From Janibacter alkaliphilus (GTDB lineage: Bacteria; Actinomycetota; Actinomycetes; Actinomycetales; Dermatophilaceae): DNA of 64,000 bases. Where the stretch lies: positions 1,364,001-1,428,000 of the forward strand of contig NZ_JACBZX010000001.1 in the NCBI RefSeq assembly GCF_013408565.1. The letters run 5' to 3'. Below are positions 24,151-33,069 of the stretch, in pieces. The first letter of the stretch is position 1. Every line of letters starts with the position of its first letter. Below the pieces are notes generated by a model. That model had not been told where the DNA came from and ran no database searches. It saw nothing but the letters and a program-made list of their open reading frames with translations. The position numbers were made by a program, and so were the translations under genes.

Positions 24151-26316
24151 TCAGTCCAGCAGCCGGTGGTAGGCCTCGTCGGCGATCCGGGTGACGTCGC
24201 TCCAGTCGCGCTCGGCGAGCACCCACTCGCGGGCCTGGCGACCCATCCGCTCGCGCAGCGCCGGGTCGTCGAGGTAGGTGCGGATCGTCGCCGCCAGGTC
24301 GGTGGCGCTGCCCTTCTCGAAGACCAGCCCGCGCTCGTCAGGGGCGACGATCTCGGTGAGGGCGGCCACCGAGCTGGTGATGCACGCCTTGCCCATCGCC
24401 ATCGACTCGAAGGGCTTGATCGGGCTGATCAGCTCGCAGACCGGCAGCGGCAGCCGCGGGAAGGGGGTGACCTGGAAGATCGAGAGGTAGCGAGCCACCT
24501 GGTCGTGCGGCACCCGGCCGGTGAAGGTGACCACGTCGAGCACGTCGAGGTCGCGGGCCACCCGGTGCAGGAAGCCCTCGTGGTGGCCGTCGCCGACGAT
24601 GATGACGGCGAAGTCGTCGCGCTCCGCCTTGAGCTCGGCGGCCGCCTGCAGCAGCAGGTCCAGGCCCTCGTAGTCGACGAGGCTGCCGGCGTAGCCGATG
24701 ATCATCTTGCCCTCGAGGCCGAGCTCGGCGATGAGCTCGGTGTCCGGCTCCCGCGGCTCGAACTGGCTGGTGTGCACCCCGTTCGGCAGCACGGCGATCC
24801 GGTCGGCCGGGCCGCCGCGGCGGATCATCTCCTCGCGCAGCGCCTCGGTGATGACGAAGGTGAGGTCGGCCTGCTGCACGATGTGCAGCTCCAGCCCGGT
24901 CATGTAGCGGTAGGCGTCGGTGCGGCCGAAGTCCGGGTTGCGCGAGATCTTCATGAGGTCCTCGAGACCGCGCATCTCGTAGACGAAGGGGATCCCCAGG
25001 CGGCGGGCCGCCCGCAGCCCGGCCAGCCCGTTGTTCTGGAAGCTGCTGGCGTGGATGAGGCCGGCCCGGTGCTCGGTGGCCACCTCGGCGAGCCGGCTGG
25101 CGAAGCGGTCGATGTAGTCCGACATCGGGGTGGTGCGGTACTCCCGCTCGCCGGGCTCCAGCAGCCGCACGTAGGGCATCCCGTCGACGACGTCGCGGTC
25201 CGGCACGGTGCGCTTGTCGCCGGCCGACCAGAAGTCGTAGGGGAAGCCCAGCCGGGTCGCCGCGAGCATGTCCCAGCCCAGGCCCTGCAGGCCGGTGAGG
25301 ATGCCGTGGCTGCGGGTGGCGTAGCCGCCGCTGCGGTGCGGCAGCGACTGCGCCAGCACCGAGAGCACCGCCCGCGGCCGCGGCTCGTAGGCGGCCGGCC
25401 GGGCCTCGTCGATAGGCCAGCCGGTGCGGGCGATGTGGATCTGGTCGGAGACCTGGGCGTGGGTGGCCCGGGCGCCCTTGTGCTTGCGGGTCTCGATGAT
25501 CCGGCCGCTGATCGTCTGCGCGGTGTCCAGCCAGCCGGCCCGGGCGGCCCGGTTCGCCAGCGAGGAGGAGGTCTTCGTCGGGACCGCGTCGACGAGCTCG
25601 GGGGAGGCGTCGCGGTAGAGCTCGCGCAGCCGGTCCCAGTCCTTGTGGTCGCCCATCACCCGGGAGGCGGCGCGGAAGCCGATCGGGCTGCGGCGCCCGA
25701 TCCGGTCGGCCGTGGCCAGCTGGGTGGCCTGGTCCTCGCCGGAGCGGATCTCGGTCTCGGCCTCGATGAGCTCCAGCCCGTCCCGGTTGAAGGGGACGGT
25801 CCAGGTGGCGGCGTTGGCGGTGAAGGCGCGGGCGTCGTTGAGGTCCTCGGAGACGAACCAGCCGATGAGCCGCTCGGCGTCCCGGGTGGTGCGCGGCGTG
25901 GTGCGGTGCACCAGCCGGTGCGTGGAGGTGCGCAGGTCGTGGATCCAGGAGCGCTGGGCGATGGCCATGGCCATGCTCAGCGCCTCGGCGTCGGCCTGGT
26001 CGCCGGCGGCCACGACCGCGCGGGCGTGCGGCTCGGCAAGGTCGGTGCGCCCGGAGGACATGTACGCCCAGGCGAGCAGTCCGTGCCCGGTCGGGCCGAG
26101 CGCGCGCTCGGGCAGCCGGTTCAGCAGCCGGATGCCCTGGTCGTAGCGCCGCGCGTTGAGGATGAGCAGCCGGGCCTGGGTGAGGACGGCCCGCAGGCCG
26201 GTCGCTCCGCCCTGACCCGGCAGGGTCGCCACCGGGTCCAGGGGGACCCGTCGGGCGAGGGCCAGCGCGGCGCGCTTGCCCTGGGCCTTGGCGGTGGTCT
26301 TGTCGATGCTGCCCAC
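24151..26316 (-). CDS. GT4 glycosyltransferase with TPR-like N-terminus
   Basis: 721 residues from GTG 26316; six more if ATG 26334 is used. I prefer 26316 because GAAGGA lies five bases before it, and the ATG has no ribosome site. Residues 1 to about 310 are helical with TPR-like sections (LLAWAYMSSGRTDLAEPHARAVV). The GT-B region includes SGGYATRSHGILTGLQ, LIHASSFQNNGLAGLRAARR, YEMRGLEDLMK, GYAGSLVDYEGLDLLLQAA and ISPIKPFESMAMGKACITS (EX7E-like). Second gene of a two-gene operon with the GT2 protein, 67 bases apart. Probably polysaccharide assembly; sugar unknown. Confidence 0.85.
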   Translation of the reverse strand: MGSIDKTTAKAQGKRAALALARRVPLDPVATLPGQGGATGLRAVLTQARLLILNARRYDQGIRLLNRLPERALGPTGHGLLAWAYMSSGRTDLAEPHARAVVAAGDQADAEALSMAMAIAQRSWIHDLRTSTHRLVHRTTPRTTRDAERLIGWFVSEDLNDARAFTANAATWTVPFNRDGLELIEAETEIRSGEDQATQLATADRIGRRSPIGFRAASRVMGDHKDWDRLRELYRDASPELVDAVPTKTSSSLANRAARAGWLDTAQTISGRIIETRKHKGARATHAQVSDQIHIARTGWPIDEARPAAYEPRPRAVLSVLAQSLPHRSGGYATRSHGILTGLQGLGWDMLAATRLGFPYDFWSAGDKRTVPDRDVVDGMPYVRLLEPGEREYRTTPMSDYIDRFASRLAEVATEHRAGLIHASSFQNNGLAGLRAARRLGIPFVYEMRGLEDLMKISRNPDFGRTDAYRYMTGLELHIVQQADLTFVITEALREEMIRRGGPADRIAVLPNGVHTSQFEPREPDTELIAELGLEGKMIIGYAGSLVDYEGLDLLLQAAAELKAERDDFAVIIVGDGHHEGFLHRVARDLDVLDVVTFTGRVPHDQVARYLSIFQVTPFPRLPLPVCELISPIKPFESMAMGKACITSSVAALTEIVAPDERGLVFEKGSATDLAATIRTYLDDPALRERMGRQAREWVLAERDWSDVTRIADEAYHRLLD

Positions 26317-26383
26317 GGAAGTCCTTCGCGTCATGTCGTCAGGGGCGTCGTGTCGTCAGGGGAGCTGTCGGCCGGTGCGACGG

Positions 26384-28273
26384 TCAGAGGCTGACGTGCT
26401 CGGTGGGGTCGCCGTAGAAGAGCAACCGGCCGGTGGCGGTGAGGAAGGTGGAGTCGCTGACCGTCCAGGTGTGCGAGTGCCGGTCGCTGCCGCGCACCGA
26501 GACGTAGCTGTACCGGTCGGCGGAGTAGATCCGCACGTCCTCGGCCAGGGACCGGTCGAGGATGTCGGAGTCGACCGCGCGGGGGATGTCGCTGAAGCGG
26601 ATCCGGCGCACCACGTCGCCGTCGAAGAGCATCGACCCGCCCTGGATGCGCCGCTCGTAGCGGTTCTCGGAGTCGGGGTAGCGCAGCACGACCGCGCCGG
26701 TGGAGCGCAGCCAGACGTAGTGCGCCCACTTGCCGACGATCCCGGCGTCGGTGGTGGCGAAGGCGGAGAGCAGGTCGGCCAGGTAGTGCGGGCCGTAGAT
26801 GTTGTCGTCGTCCATCTTCGCCACGTAGCGGCCGGAGGCGGCGTCGACACCGAGGTTCATGCAGGCGCCGAGGGTGAGGTCGGCGTCGGCGTGGACGATG
26901 CTCAGGTGCTGCACGCCGGCCTCGGTGGCGCGACGCTGCAGATCGACGTCGTCGACGTCGAGCCCGTGCAGCACGAGCACCAGCTCGACCGCGGGGTGGG
27001 TCTGCCGGCCGAGGTTGGCCAGCACGTTGTCGAGCTCGTGGGTGCGGTTGGTGGGGACCACCGCGGAGATCGTCGGGGCGTTGATCGCGGGCGCCTCCAG
27101 CCCGGCCGCGCCGGCGACCTCGCGCACCCGGTGGGCGGCGGTGTGCCCGGCCAGGACGGCCCGCTGCAGCAGCAGGCCCTCGCGGGCGACGAGCTCGGGC
27201 TGGTTGAGCCGGGCGACCACCTCGCTGCGCAGCGCGGTGGCCTCCTCGACGCGGGGGACGAGGGCGTCGACGTCGGCCGGCAGGTCACCGAGCACGGGGG
27301 TGCCGACCACCGGGGTCTGCGCGACGGCCGCGGCCAGGGTGGTCCAGGCGCCGGCCGGCGAGGTGGCCGACAGGTCGAGCAGGGTGTCGGCATCGGCCAG
27401 CGCGCCGCCGCTGGCGGCCCACGGGGCGTAGCCGACCTGACGTTCGCCGAGCGCCGACGGCAGGGTCACGGCCGAGGACTTGCCGGTGATCCGCAGCAGC
27501 GGGGTCTGCTGGGCGGGCAGCTTGCCCAGCCCCTCGACCACCGGGCGGAGCGGCGCGTCGTCGGTCAGCCGGGAGAGCCCGTCGACGACGAGCAGGGCGC
27601 CGCCGCGTCGGGTGGTGGTCGCGTCCTCGCGGGCCAGCCCGGCGGCGCGCGGCTGGGCGGCCGGGGCCCACAGCTGGACCTCGCGGCCGGTGGCCGCGGC
27701 GAGGGCGTCACGCACGGCGGTGGTGCTGGCGCCGAGCGTGGCGACCTGCGCGAGCCAGTCGCCGGCCGGTGCGGTGTCGTCGGTGACCCACAGCGCCACC
27801 GGGACGCTCTGGGCGGTGGTGGCGGCGAGCAGCTCGGTCAGCGGGCCGCCGTCGCCCCAGCCGTCGACGGTGCCGCCGGTGCCCTCGAGCAGCACCAGGT
27901 CGAGGCCGTCGAGGGCACTGGTCCAGGTGCGCCGGTCGAGGTCGACCTGGCTCCACTCGGGGGCCAGCAGCGACCGCAGGCGTGGCCCGGCGGAGACACC
28001 GACGCGCAGGGCGAGCGGCGGGACGGGCGAGCTGACGGCGGCCACCATGGTCACCGGGTGCGTCCCGTCCTCGGCGGCAGAGGGCCCCGACGGGGCGGGG
28101 GCCGCGGCGGCCTTCGCCGCTCCGCCGACCTCGGCGGTGACGTGCCAGCCGATCGATCCGCTGTCGGTGAAGGGGGTCCGGGGGACCGGGTCGGCGAAGG
28201 CATTCCGGGCGGCCGAGGCAGCGGCTCGCAGGCGAAGGGCGAGATCTCGGGGTCCACGGGTGGCGCTGGTCAC
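26384..28273 (-). CDS. GT2 glycosyltransferase with N-terminal DUF3880-like module
   Basis: 629 residues. Residues about 395-520 form a GT-A domain: ISAVVPTNRTHELDNVLANL, NLGVDAASGRYVAKMDDDNIY with the metal-binding DDD. The 390-residue N-terminal part resembles a degenerate GT-B/CgeB-like unit: LDLVLLEGTGGTVDGWGDGG, VPVALWVTDD and LWAPAAQPR echo the order of motifs in DUF3880 glycosyltransferases. That similarity is my reading and needs a profile search. GTG start at 28273, no clear ribosome site. It is the first gene of the two-gene glycosyltransferase operon and divergent from the catalase-like operon. Confidence 0.82.
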   Translation of the reverse strand: MTSATRGPRDLALRLRAAASAARNAFADPVPRTPFTDSGSIGWHVTAEVGGAAKAAAAPAPSGPSAAEDGTHPVTMVAAVSSPVPPLALRVGVSAGPRLRSLLAPEWSQVDLDRRTWTSALDGLDLVLLEGTGGTVDGWGDGGPLTELLAATTAQSVPVALWVTDDTAPAGDWLAQVATLGASTTAVRDALAAATGREVQLWAPAAQPRAAGLAREDATTTRRGGALLVVDGLSRLTDDAPLRPVVEGLGKLPAQQTPLLRITGKSSAVTLPSALGERQVGYAPWAASGGALADADTLLDLSATSPAGAWTTLAAAVAQTPVVGTPVLGDLPADVDALVPRVEEATALRSEVVARLNQPELVAREGLLLQRAVLAGHTAAHRVREVAGAAGLEAPAINAPTISAVVPTNRTHELDNVLANLGRQTHPAVELVLVLHGLDVDDVDLQRRATEAGVQHLSIVHADADLTLGACMNLGVDAASGRYVAKMDDDNIYGPHYLADLLSAFATTDAGIVGKWAHYVWLRSTGAVVLRYPDSENRYERRIQGGSMLFDGDVVRRIRFSDIPRAVDSDILDRSLAEDVRIYSADRYSYVSVRGSDRHSHTWTVSDSTFLTATGRLLFYGDPTEHVSL

Positions 28274-28420
28274 GGTCCGTCATCCTCGCACGGGCGTTCC
28301 TCAGGACGACGACGACACCTCGGGCTCGGGGATCCTGCGGCTGCCGTGGCCACCATCGCCACCAGGTCATGCGTAGGGTGGGCATCGGGACATGGGACAC
28401 CGAGACGACCGGAGGTCGTT

Positions 28421-29503
28421 GTGGGACAAGCCATCAGGTACTCGGACGACCTGGAGCAGGTGCAGCCCGACGAGGAGCGCATCTCCCAGGAGATCGTCGC
28501 CCACATGGCCGAGCAGCAGGCCGCGCACGCCCTCCGCCACCGTCACGCGCACCGCGACGCGCACGCCAAGAGCCATGCGTTGCTCGCCGGCCGGCTCGCG
28601 GTGCACGAGGGGCTGCCACCCGCCTACGCGCAGGGCATCTTCGCCGAGCCAGGTACCTACGACGTGCTGGTCCGGCTGTCCTCGGCACCCGGCGACATCC
28701 ACAGCGACGAGGTCCCCGAGCCTCGCGGCATGGCGCTGAAGGTCCTCGACGTACCCGGGGAGCGTCTCGATCCGAGCCGGGACGGGTGCAACCAGGACCT
28801 GCTCATGGTCAACATCCCGGTCCTCGCCTTCGGCACGGTCACCCGGTACCAGCAGATGCTCGGGCTGCTGGAGAAGAACGCGGCCCAGCCGGCCCTGGCG
28901 CAGCGCGGCGTGGCCGCCGTGGCCCGCACCGTGGAGAAGATCGTCGAGCGCGGCGGGCGCCCGCCAGGGGCTACCCTCGCCGGGCTGGCGTCGACCCACC
29001 ACCACCCGTTGGGTGAGACGTACCACTCCCAGGGCGCCCTGCGTCACGGCGATCACGTCGCCAAGGTGTCGGTCGCGCCGACGGGAGCGACGGCCGAGCT
29101 GACCGGTCGGAGCCTGAGCGGAGACTTCGACGCGATCCGCGAGACCCTGGTGGAGCACTTCGCGACCGCTGGCGCGACCTACGAGCTGCGGGTGCAGCTG
29201 AGCACCGACCGGGAGGCGATGCCGGTCGAGGACGCAGCGGTGGCCTGGGACCCGGAGCTGGCGCCGCACGTACCGGTGGCCACGCTGGAGCTCGAGCCGC
29301 AGGACGTCGGCTCCCCGGCCCGTCAGGTCTACGGGGACGACCACCTGTCCTTCGACCCGTGGAACGGGGTGGTGGCGCACCGACCGTTGGGCTCGATCAT
29401 GCGGGTCCGGCGGCTGGCCTACGCCTCGTCCTCCCAGCAGCGTCACCGGCTGAACGACATCCCGATGCACGAGCCACGCTCGCTCGCCGACGTGCCGCGC
29501 TGA
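28421..29503 (+). CDS. catalase-family heme protein
   Basis: 360 residues. The catalase-like core is visible: HAKSHALLAGRLAVHEGLPPAYAQGIF, YDVLVRLSSAPGDIHSDEVPEPRGMALKVLDVPG, and DLLMVNIPVLAFG. It is shorter than true catalases (about 480) and the usual proximal-Tyr motif is not apparent, so it belongs to the small catalase-like family with uncertain chemistry (peroxidase or peroxygenase-type). GTG 28421 follows GGAGG by five bases. First of three co-directional genes, ending in a DyP-like peroxidase, which suggests joint oxidative chemistry. Confidence 0.82.
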   Translation: MGQAIRYSDDLEQVQPDEERISQEIVAHMAEQQAAHALRHRHAHRDAHAKSHALLAGRLAVHEGLPPAYAQGIFAEPGTYDVLVRLSSAPGDIHSDEVPEPRGMALKVLDVPGERLDPSRDGCNQDLLMVNIPVLAFGTVTRYQQMLGLLEKNAAQPALAQRGVAAVARTVEKIVERGGRPPGATLAGLASTHHHPLGETYHSQGALRHGDHVAKVSVAPTGATAELTGRSLSGDFDAIRETLVEHFATAGATYELRVQLSTDREAMPVEDAAVAWDPELAPHVPVATLELEPQDVGSPARQVYGDDHLSFDPWNGVVAHRPLGSIMRVRRLAYASSSQQRHRLNDIPMHEPRSLADVPR

Positions 29504-29603
29504 GCGCGTCGCACGGCTCCCATCCGCCAGCACGACACCAGACCCCCTGCGGGATCCAGCGCAGCGAGCCCGAGAGGCCCAGCCCCGACGAAGGGAGAGC
29601 ACG

Positions 29604-30314
29604 ATGAAGGACCAGCCCCGCCCCGGCGACCCGGACCCCCGTCTCGACGAGGAGACCCGACTCGAGGAGCTGCGGCGGATCGCCGCAGAGGTCGCTCAGG
29701 ACGTACCGACGCTCGGGAAGATCGCGGTGGAGGCGATCACCCGGGAGCACAACCACCTCTACGACGGGAGCTCCCGGTCGGCAGGCCGGGTCGGGCGGCA
29801 GTCCGGCAACGTCTCCGAGCTCACCGCGATCGCGACGCTCCGTCCGGGCGGTGCCGACCGGTTGCGTCGGATCTTCAACCTCACCGGCGGCAACTTCGAC
29901 GGTGCTCAGCGGGTGTCCACGCTGCACGACATGCGGTTCGTCTTCTTCGACGAGGACACCCGCATCATCTTCGCCACCGCCTACGACGGGGACTGGGACA
30001 CCTACATCAACGACTTCGCGACGAAGATCCCCGAGCTCATGGACCTGCTCTTCGCCAACGTCGAGGGGTGGCCAGGGATCGACTCGCCAGCGGTCAAGGA
30101 CTTCATCGCCGAGCACCAGATCGACGCCGCGGGCTGGTTCGTGGCCAACCCCCAGGTGACCGTGGTCGACGTCCGCAGGATGCAGCGCACCCAGCAGGCG
30201 CTGGACGAGTTCTTCGACAGCATGTCTGGGCACGACACCCTCGACCCCACGACCCGGGACGCGCTGACCCGGCTCTCGGAGCGGGTCAACGACCCGCAGG
30301 GGGTCGACTACTGA
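29604..30314 (+). CDS. unknown protein between catalase-like and DyP-like genes
   Basis: 236 residues, soluble, acidic. The middle part (TAIATLRPGGADRLRRIF, then RVSTLHDMRFVFFDEDTRIIFATAYDGDWDTYINDF) has the look of a ferredoxin-like alpha/beta-barrel domain also seen as accessory halves of DyP-type peroxidases. ATG 29604 follows GAAGGGAGAGC. Its stop overlaps the DyP-like gene's ATG by one base (TGATG), so the proteins are translationally coupled and may form a complex. No catalytic residues can be assigned. Confidence 0.8.
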   Translation: MKDQPRPGDPDPRLDEETRLEELRRIAAEVAQDVPTLGKIAVEAITREHNHLYDGSSRSAGRVGRQSGNVSELTAIATLRPGGADRLRRIFNLTGGNFDGAQRVSTLHDMRFVFFDEDTRIIFATAYDGDWDTYINDFATKIPELMDLLFANVEGWPGIDSPAVKDFIAEHQIDAAGWFVANPQVTVVDVRRMQRTQQALDEFFDSMSGHDTLDPTTRDALTRLSERVNDPQGVDY

Positions 30315-31717
30315 TGGGCTACCTCGATCAGCTCCGGTCGCGCTTCCGACGTGAGCACGTCTCGCTCGATCTGGACCAGATCCAGGCGCTGATCCTCCGG
30401 GCCCGGCCCGAGCCCTACGTCGGGCTGCACGCCATGCTGCGGGTGGACGAGGCGGCGGGCGGACGGGACGTGATCGCCCGGATCGCGCAGCACGTCCCCT
30501 CGGCCCAGGACTGGGCACAGGATCGCGACGCATGGGTCGGGGTGGCGATCAGCCATGCCGGGCTGAGGGCGCTGGCGGTTCCTGAGGAGTCGCTGGCCAC
30601 CTTCCCGCTGCCCTTCCAGCAGGGGATGGCGGCTCGTGCCGAGCAGCTGCGGGACGTCGGAGAGAACGCCCCGGAGACCTGGGAGGAGGTGTTCGGCGAT
30701 GACGGCTGTCACGTGGCGGTGACGATCTACGCCGTCGGCCAGCCGGAGCTGAGGGCTGCGCGAGAGCAGGCGCTCGCGACGCTGGACGATGCCGTCGGCG
30801 TGACTCTCCTCGGAGTCCATGAGTTCGGTGTCGACGAGGAGGCGGCCAACCCCTTCGGGTACCGGGACTCGATCGCGCAACCGACCGTCGCCGGCTCCGG
30901 GGTGGTCCCGGTTCCGGGGCAGGAGCGGGCGATCGCCGCGGGAGAGTTCGTCCTCGGCGAGGACAGCGAGACCGGTGCGCCGGTGGCCATGCCCTCGCCC
31001 GACATCCTGGGTCGCAACGGCTCCTTCGTCGTGGTGCGCAAGTACCAGAGCCGCGTAGGAGCCTGGAACGACTTCTTGCGTGACAGTGGCAGCACCGTCG
31101 ACGAGCAAGATCTCCTGGGGGCGAAGATGGTCGGGCGGTGGCGCTCCGGTGCGCCGCTGGTGCTGGCGCCCGAGGCCGACGACCCCGCTCTGGGTGCGGA
31201 TCCCGAGCGCAACGACGACTTCGGCTACGCCGACGATGCGCACGGTCTCGCCTGCCCCTACTCGGCGCACTCACGTCGGATGAACCCACGAGACGGCGAG
31301 CTGACCATCCTCACCGACGTCAACCTGCACCGGATCATCCGACGGTCCTCCACCTTCGGCCCGGCGTGGCGGCGGGATCTCACCGCGGCCGACGACGCCG
31401 CAGAGGACAGAGGCATCTTCTTCATCTTCATCAGCGCCCGGGCGTACGACACGATCGAGTTCCTCCAGCAGGAGTGGATCAACCGCGGCAACTTCATCGA
31501 TCTGGGTGACGAGCGTGATCCCGTCGTCGGTGTGCACGAGGCGCCGGGGAACTTCACCATCCCGGACGAGCCGGTACGGCGTCGGGTGAGCGGGGTGAGC
31601 ACCTTCAACCGGCTACGGGGCGGGGAGTACATGTTCATGCCGTCGTTGCCGGCGCTGGAGTGGATCGGCCGCGCAGGCTGGCTGGAGCAGCACGCCCCGT
31701 CCACCTCGACCGCCTAG
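30314..31717 (+). CDS. DyP-type heme peroxidase-like protein
   Basis: 467 residues. Two ferredoxin-like halves: the first ends near FGYRDSIAQP (181-190), a variant of the GXXDG motif with the distal Asp (D185) kept and the last Gly replaced by Ser; the second has LACPYSAHSRRMNPRDG, whose His319 is the likely proximal heme ligand. No Tat or Sec signal is seen, so it appears cytoplasmic. Third gene of the catalase-like operon; coupled to the unknown gene by TGATG. The substrate is unknown. Codon choice looks a little less strict than the neighbours, hinting at acquisition. Confidence 0.85.
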   Translation: MGYLDQLRSRFRREHVSLDLDQIQALILRARPEPYVGLHAMLRVDEAAGGRDVIARIAQHVPSAQDWAQDRDAWVGVAISHAGLRALAVPEESLATFPLPFQQGMAARAEQLRDVGENAPETWEEVFGDDGCHVAVTIYAVGQPELRAAREQALATLDDAVGVTLLGVHEFGVDEEAANPFGYRDSIAQPTVAGSGVVPVPGQERAIAAGEFVLGEDSETGAPVAMPSPDILGRNGSFVVVRKYQSRVGAWNDFLRDSGSTVDEQDLLGAKMVGRWRSGAPLVLAPEADDPALGADPERNDDFGYADDAHGLACPYSAHSRRMNPRDGELTILTDVNLHRIIRRSSTFGPAWRRDLTAADDAAEDRGIFFIFISARAYDTIEFLQQEWINRGNFIDLGDERDPVVGVHEAPGNFTIPDEPVRRRVSGVSTFNRLRGGEYMFMPSLPALEWIGRAGWLEQHAPSTSTA

Positions 31718-31723
31718 GCAGCT

Positions 31724-31774
31724 GCATCCGCTCGGCCTGCAGTCTGAGCGGGGAGGGGCAAGGTGAGCGGATGC
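31724..31774. terminator. inverted repeat between convergent genes
   Basis: GCATCCGCTC at 31724-31733 is complementary to GAGCGGATGC at 31765-31774, with a 31-base loop that can itself pair in part (CCGCTC/GAGCGG). It separates the DyP-like gene from the SGNH lipoprotein gene and may be a weak bidirectional terminator. Confidence 0.45.
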
Positions 31775-31775
31775 G

Positions 31776-32747
31776 TCAGAAGGAGGCGGTGAGCGCCTCG
31801 GTGAGCGCGGGGCGCAGCGTGGGCGCCAGCTCGGCGGCGTAGGTGGCGGTGACGTGCGAGCCCTCGCGGTAGATGAGCACGTCCCCGAAGGTCGGGCGGC
31901 AGGTCTGCTCCGGGCAGAGCACGCTGGTGAGGTCGATCAGCCGGGCCTGCTCGGAGCGCTCCACCCCGGCCCGCAGCGGTTCCGTGCCGGACCCCTCGTT
32001 GAAGGGGATGGTGCAGGCCTCGGCGTCGCCGGGGTGGGTGGCGACACAGGTGGGCACGTCCTCGAGGTCGCCGGGCTGCGGGGTGTCGGTGAGCACCGCG
32101 ACCGGGCTGCCCGCTGCGGTCACCTCGTCCCACACCTGCGCGTAGCCGTCGGCCAGCGCGCCCACGCTGCGCTGCCCGGGGTTCTCGACCGTCGCGGCCC
32201 GGTTGCGGACCCCCGAGGTGACGAGGTCCGGGGAGAGCTCGAGCAGGTCGTCGGTGACCTGCGCGCCCCAGGCGTGGCACTCCGCGTCGGGGGCGCCGTC
32301 GACGGTGGAGATGGCGTCGGTCCACTGGCAGCCCGACTTCGTCATCGTCACCACCCGCCAGCCCTCCTCCTCGGCGATCGCCTCCAGCGCGGGCAGCCAC
32401 TGCATCGCCTTGGAGTCGCCGACGAGGGCGACGCTCGTGCCGGCGTCGCCCGGGTCCTCGGCGCCGAAGGTGCAGGTGATCACCTCGCTGCTGCCCGGCC
32501 GGGCCTGGCAGCCCTGGTCGTAGGCGTCCGGCTTGTCCTCGTGCGCGACCGAGGGGTCCGGCCGCAGCCCCTCGCCGGACCCGCCCGGGCTGGGCGCCGG
32601 CACGGTGATCGTGCGCGACGGCTCGGTGGACGAGCCCGCGCCCGAGCCGTCGCCGGACCCCTCGGATCCGCCGCACCCGGCGAGCAGCAGCGCCGCGCTC
32701 GCGAGCAGCGCTGCGGGGGCGGAGCGTGCGGTCCGGGCGGTCGGCAT
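31776..32747 (-). CDS. SGNH-domain lipoprotein
   Basis: 323 residues. A signal peptide with lipobox LLAGC (C25) is followed by a Gly/Ser-rich linker and an SGNH domain: LVGDSKAMQWLPALEAIA (block I) and YREGSHVTATYAAELAP near the C-terminus with the catalytic-type His. It resembles the periplasmic domain of the acyltransferase at 21869 but lacks membrane helices. It could act as an extracytoplasmic esterase or acyl transferase on surface glycans, working with a membrane acyltransferase. ATG 32747 gives a normal signal peptide. Confidence 0.85.
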   Translation of the reverse strand: MPTARTARSAPAALLASAALLLAGCGGSEGSGDGSGAGSSTEPSRTITVPAPSPGGSGEGLRPDPSVAHEDKPDAYDQGCQARPGSSEVITCTFGAEDPGDAGTSVALVGDSKAMQWLPALEAIAEEEGWRVVTMTKSGCQWTDAISTVDGAPDAECHAWGAQVTDDLLELSPDLVTSGVRNRAATVENPGQRSVGALADGYAQVWDEVTAAGSPVAVLTDTPQPGDLEDVPTCVATHPGDAEACTIPFNEGSGTEPLRAGVERSEQARLIDLTSVLCPEQTCRPTFGDVLIYREGSHVTATYAAELAPTLRPALTEALTASF

Positions 32748-32823
32748 GGCGGCATCGTCGCAGCCTCGCGGCCGAGATCTGGTCGGACACGACGAGACGC
32801 CGCCGGGTCGCCGGCAGGGGGAC

Positions 32824-32857
32824 GACGAAGGGCGCCCCGCTCGGGGCGCCCTTCGTC
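32824..32857 (-). terminator. terminator of the tRNA operon
   Basis: Perfect 15-bp stem: GACGAAGGGCGCCCC at 32824-32838 pairs with 32843-32857, loop GCTC. It lies just beyond the 3' end of tRNA-Phe in the direction of transcription. Confidence 0.85.
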
Positions 32858-32869
32858 ATGCAGATCTCG

Positions 32870-32946
32870 TGGTGGCCAGGGGCGGGGTCGAACCGCCGAC
32901 CTTCCGATTTTCAGTCGGACGCTCGTACCAACTGAGCTACCTGGCC
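32870..32946 (-). tRNA. tRNA-Phe (GAA)
   Basis: Cloverleaf read on the minus strand: acceptor GGCCAGG/CCTGGCC, D arm with AGCTCAGTTGGT, anticodon stem TCCGA/TCGGA enclosing CTGAAAA (anticodon GAA), T loop TTCGACC. Discriminator A and an encoded CCA (32870-32872). Confidence 0.97.
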
Positions 32947-32971
32947 GGGTCACGCCCGCTGACGTGACGAG

Positions 32972-33045
32972 CGACCCTGACGGGACTCGAACCCGCGACC
33001 TCCGCCGTGACAGGGCGGCGCGCTAACCAACTGCGCTACAGGGCC
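32972..33045 (-). tRNA. tRNA-Asp (GTC)
   Basis: Acceptor GGCCCTG/CAGGGTC with one G-U pair, D arm AGCGCAGTTGGTTAGCGC, anticodon stem CCGCC/GGCGG enclosing CTGTCAC (anticodon GTC), T loop TTCGAGT. The discriminator G is right for Asp. CCA is not encoded. Confidence 0.97.
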
Positions 33046-33069
33046 TTGTGGTGCAAGGCAGGACTTGCG

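Noticed and set aside
26276..28420. N-terminal extension of the catalase-like gene
   Set aside because: It is the opposite-strand shadow of the GT2 gene; the GTG at 28421 has its own ribosome site.
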